In this document: piece after piece, positions 32,965 through 33,512 of the stretch
How the letters are laid out: each line of letters begins with the position of its first letter
How positions within the stretch are numbered: position 1 is the stretch's first letter
Source of the DNA: an uncultured Candidatus Saccharibacteria bacterium
GTDB taxonomy: Bacteria; Patescibacteriota; Saccharimonadia; Saccharimonadales; Saccharimonadaceae
Direction: 5' to 3'
DNA length: 33,512 nt
Assembly: GCA_946406645.1 (NCBI GenBank)
Contig: CAMJLD010000004.1
Span: forward strand, 1-33,512
Translations under genes and position numbers: made by a program
The notes under the pieces: generated by a model
Database searches by the model: none
Seen by the model: the letters and a program-made list of their open reading frames with translations, nothing else
Told to the model about the DNA's origin: nothing

Positions 32965-33512
32965 ATGGCCGGCTATCTCGTAAAAGTACGTAAGAAGATG
33001 AACATCCTCACGCAGCGACGTGTGAGAAATGTTCTGACCGGTAACTACGGCTCCGTTTTCAAAGGCCGCAGTATCGATTTTGACGATCTACGAGAATATG
33101 CCTACGGTGATGACGTGAAGGATATCGACTGGAAGGCGACTGCGCGCTCGCGCTCAATTATGATTCGTCGCTATGTCGCCGTCCGTAAACACAATATTTT
33201 GCTCGTGGCCGATAATGGCAACACGATGGCAACCCTTGCGCCGAGCGGCGAAAGCAAACAGGAAATCGCAACGTTCTGTGCGGGCGTGATGAGCTACATT
33301 GCAATTCATCACGGCGATTATATCGGCATTGTTTACGGCAACAAAGCCGAGAACAACCGTTTCGCGCTCAAAGAAGACGCGGCCTATGCCGAGAATTTCC
33401 TAGGCAAATACGCCAAGTCCATGCAACTCGATGGGGCACCAAGCGATCTTAATTCCCTGCTTAGCTACGTTTCAAAATCCTACCGCGAACGCTGTTTCTT
33501 GATGATTATTAC
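32965..33512 (+). CDS. DUF58 domain protein, truncated by the right edge
   Basis: MAGYLVKVRKKMNILTQRRVRNVLTGNYGSVFKGRSIDFDDLREYAYGDDVKDIDWKATARSRSIMIRRYVAVRKHNILLVADNGNTM; open to the window end; follows moxR. Confidence 0.93.
   Translation, partial: MAGYLVKVRKKMNILTQRRVRNVLTGNYGSVFKGRSIDFDDLREYAYGDDVKDIDWKATARSRSIMIRRYVAVRKHNILLVADNGNTMATLAPSGESKQEIATFCAGVMSYIAIHHGDYIGIVYGNKAENNRFALKEDAAYAENFLGKYAKSMQLDGAPSDLNSLLSYVSKSYRERCFLMII

Noticed and set aside
1-33512. CRISPR array, IS element, prophage or defence island
   Set aside because: No direct-repeat/spacer pattern, transposase, integrase, phage structural gene or recognisable defence gene was seen.

Overview
The 33.5 kb window is dense bacterial chromosome. 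Gene content and compact coding (truncated AlaRS, RarA, SPFH, BspA-like and InlB-like surface proteins, TasA/camelysin-like stalks, MltG) suggest a CPR/Patescibacteria genome, most like Saccharibacteria; the taxon is inference. It has 31 complete CDS, one CDS truncated at the right edge (DUF58), and two tRNAs (tRNA-Leu truncated at base 1, and tRNA-Cys). Most genes are housekeeping or envelope functions: gpmI, galU, obg, tsaC, rarA, ruvX, mltG, alaS, mnmA, an FtsA/PilM-like protein, a two-component pair and MoxR/DUF58. I saw no CRISPR array, transposon or prophage. The main findings are: (1) two unannotated small-RNA loci on the minus strand, each with a sigma70-type promoter and an intrinsic terminator (about 271-191 and 13207-13060); (2) an ATG only 6-8 nt after the -10 box in ten genes, predicting pervasive leaderless translation; (3) no TGA stop among 31 complete genes; (4) a tandem Nudix protein with an unmistakable MTH1-like N-terminal domain whose substrate-pocket residues are altered; (5) a desulfoferrodoxin / CPSCG membrane protein / DsbA-like redox operon; (6) a short STIANE-type motif shared by otherwise unrelated envelope proteins; (7) a soluble histidine kinase and receiver protein that both carry Ala-Pro-rich tails. 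Everything was read by eye; no searches or folding programs were run.
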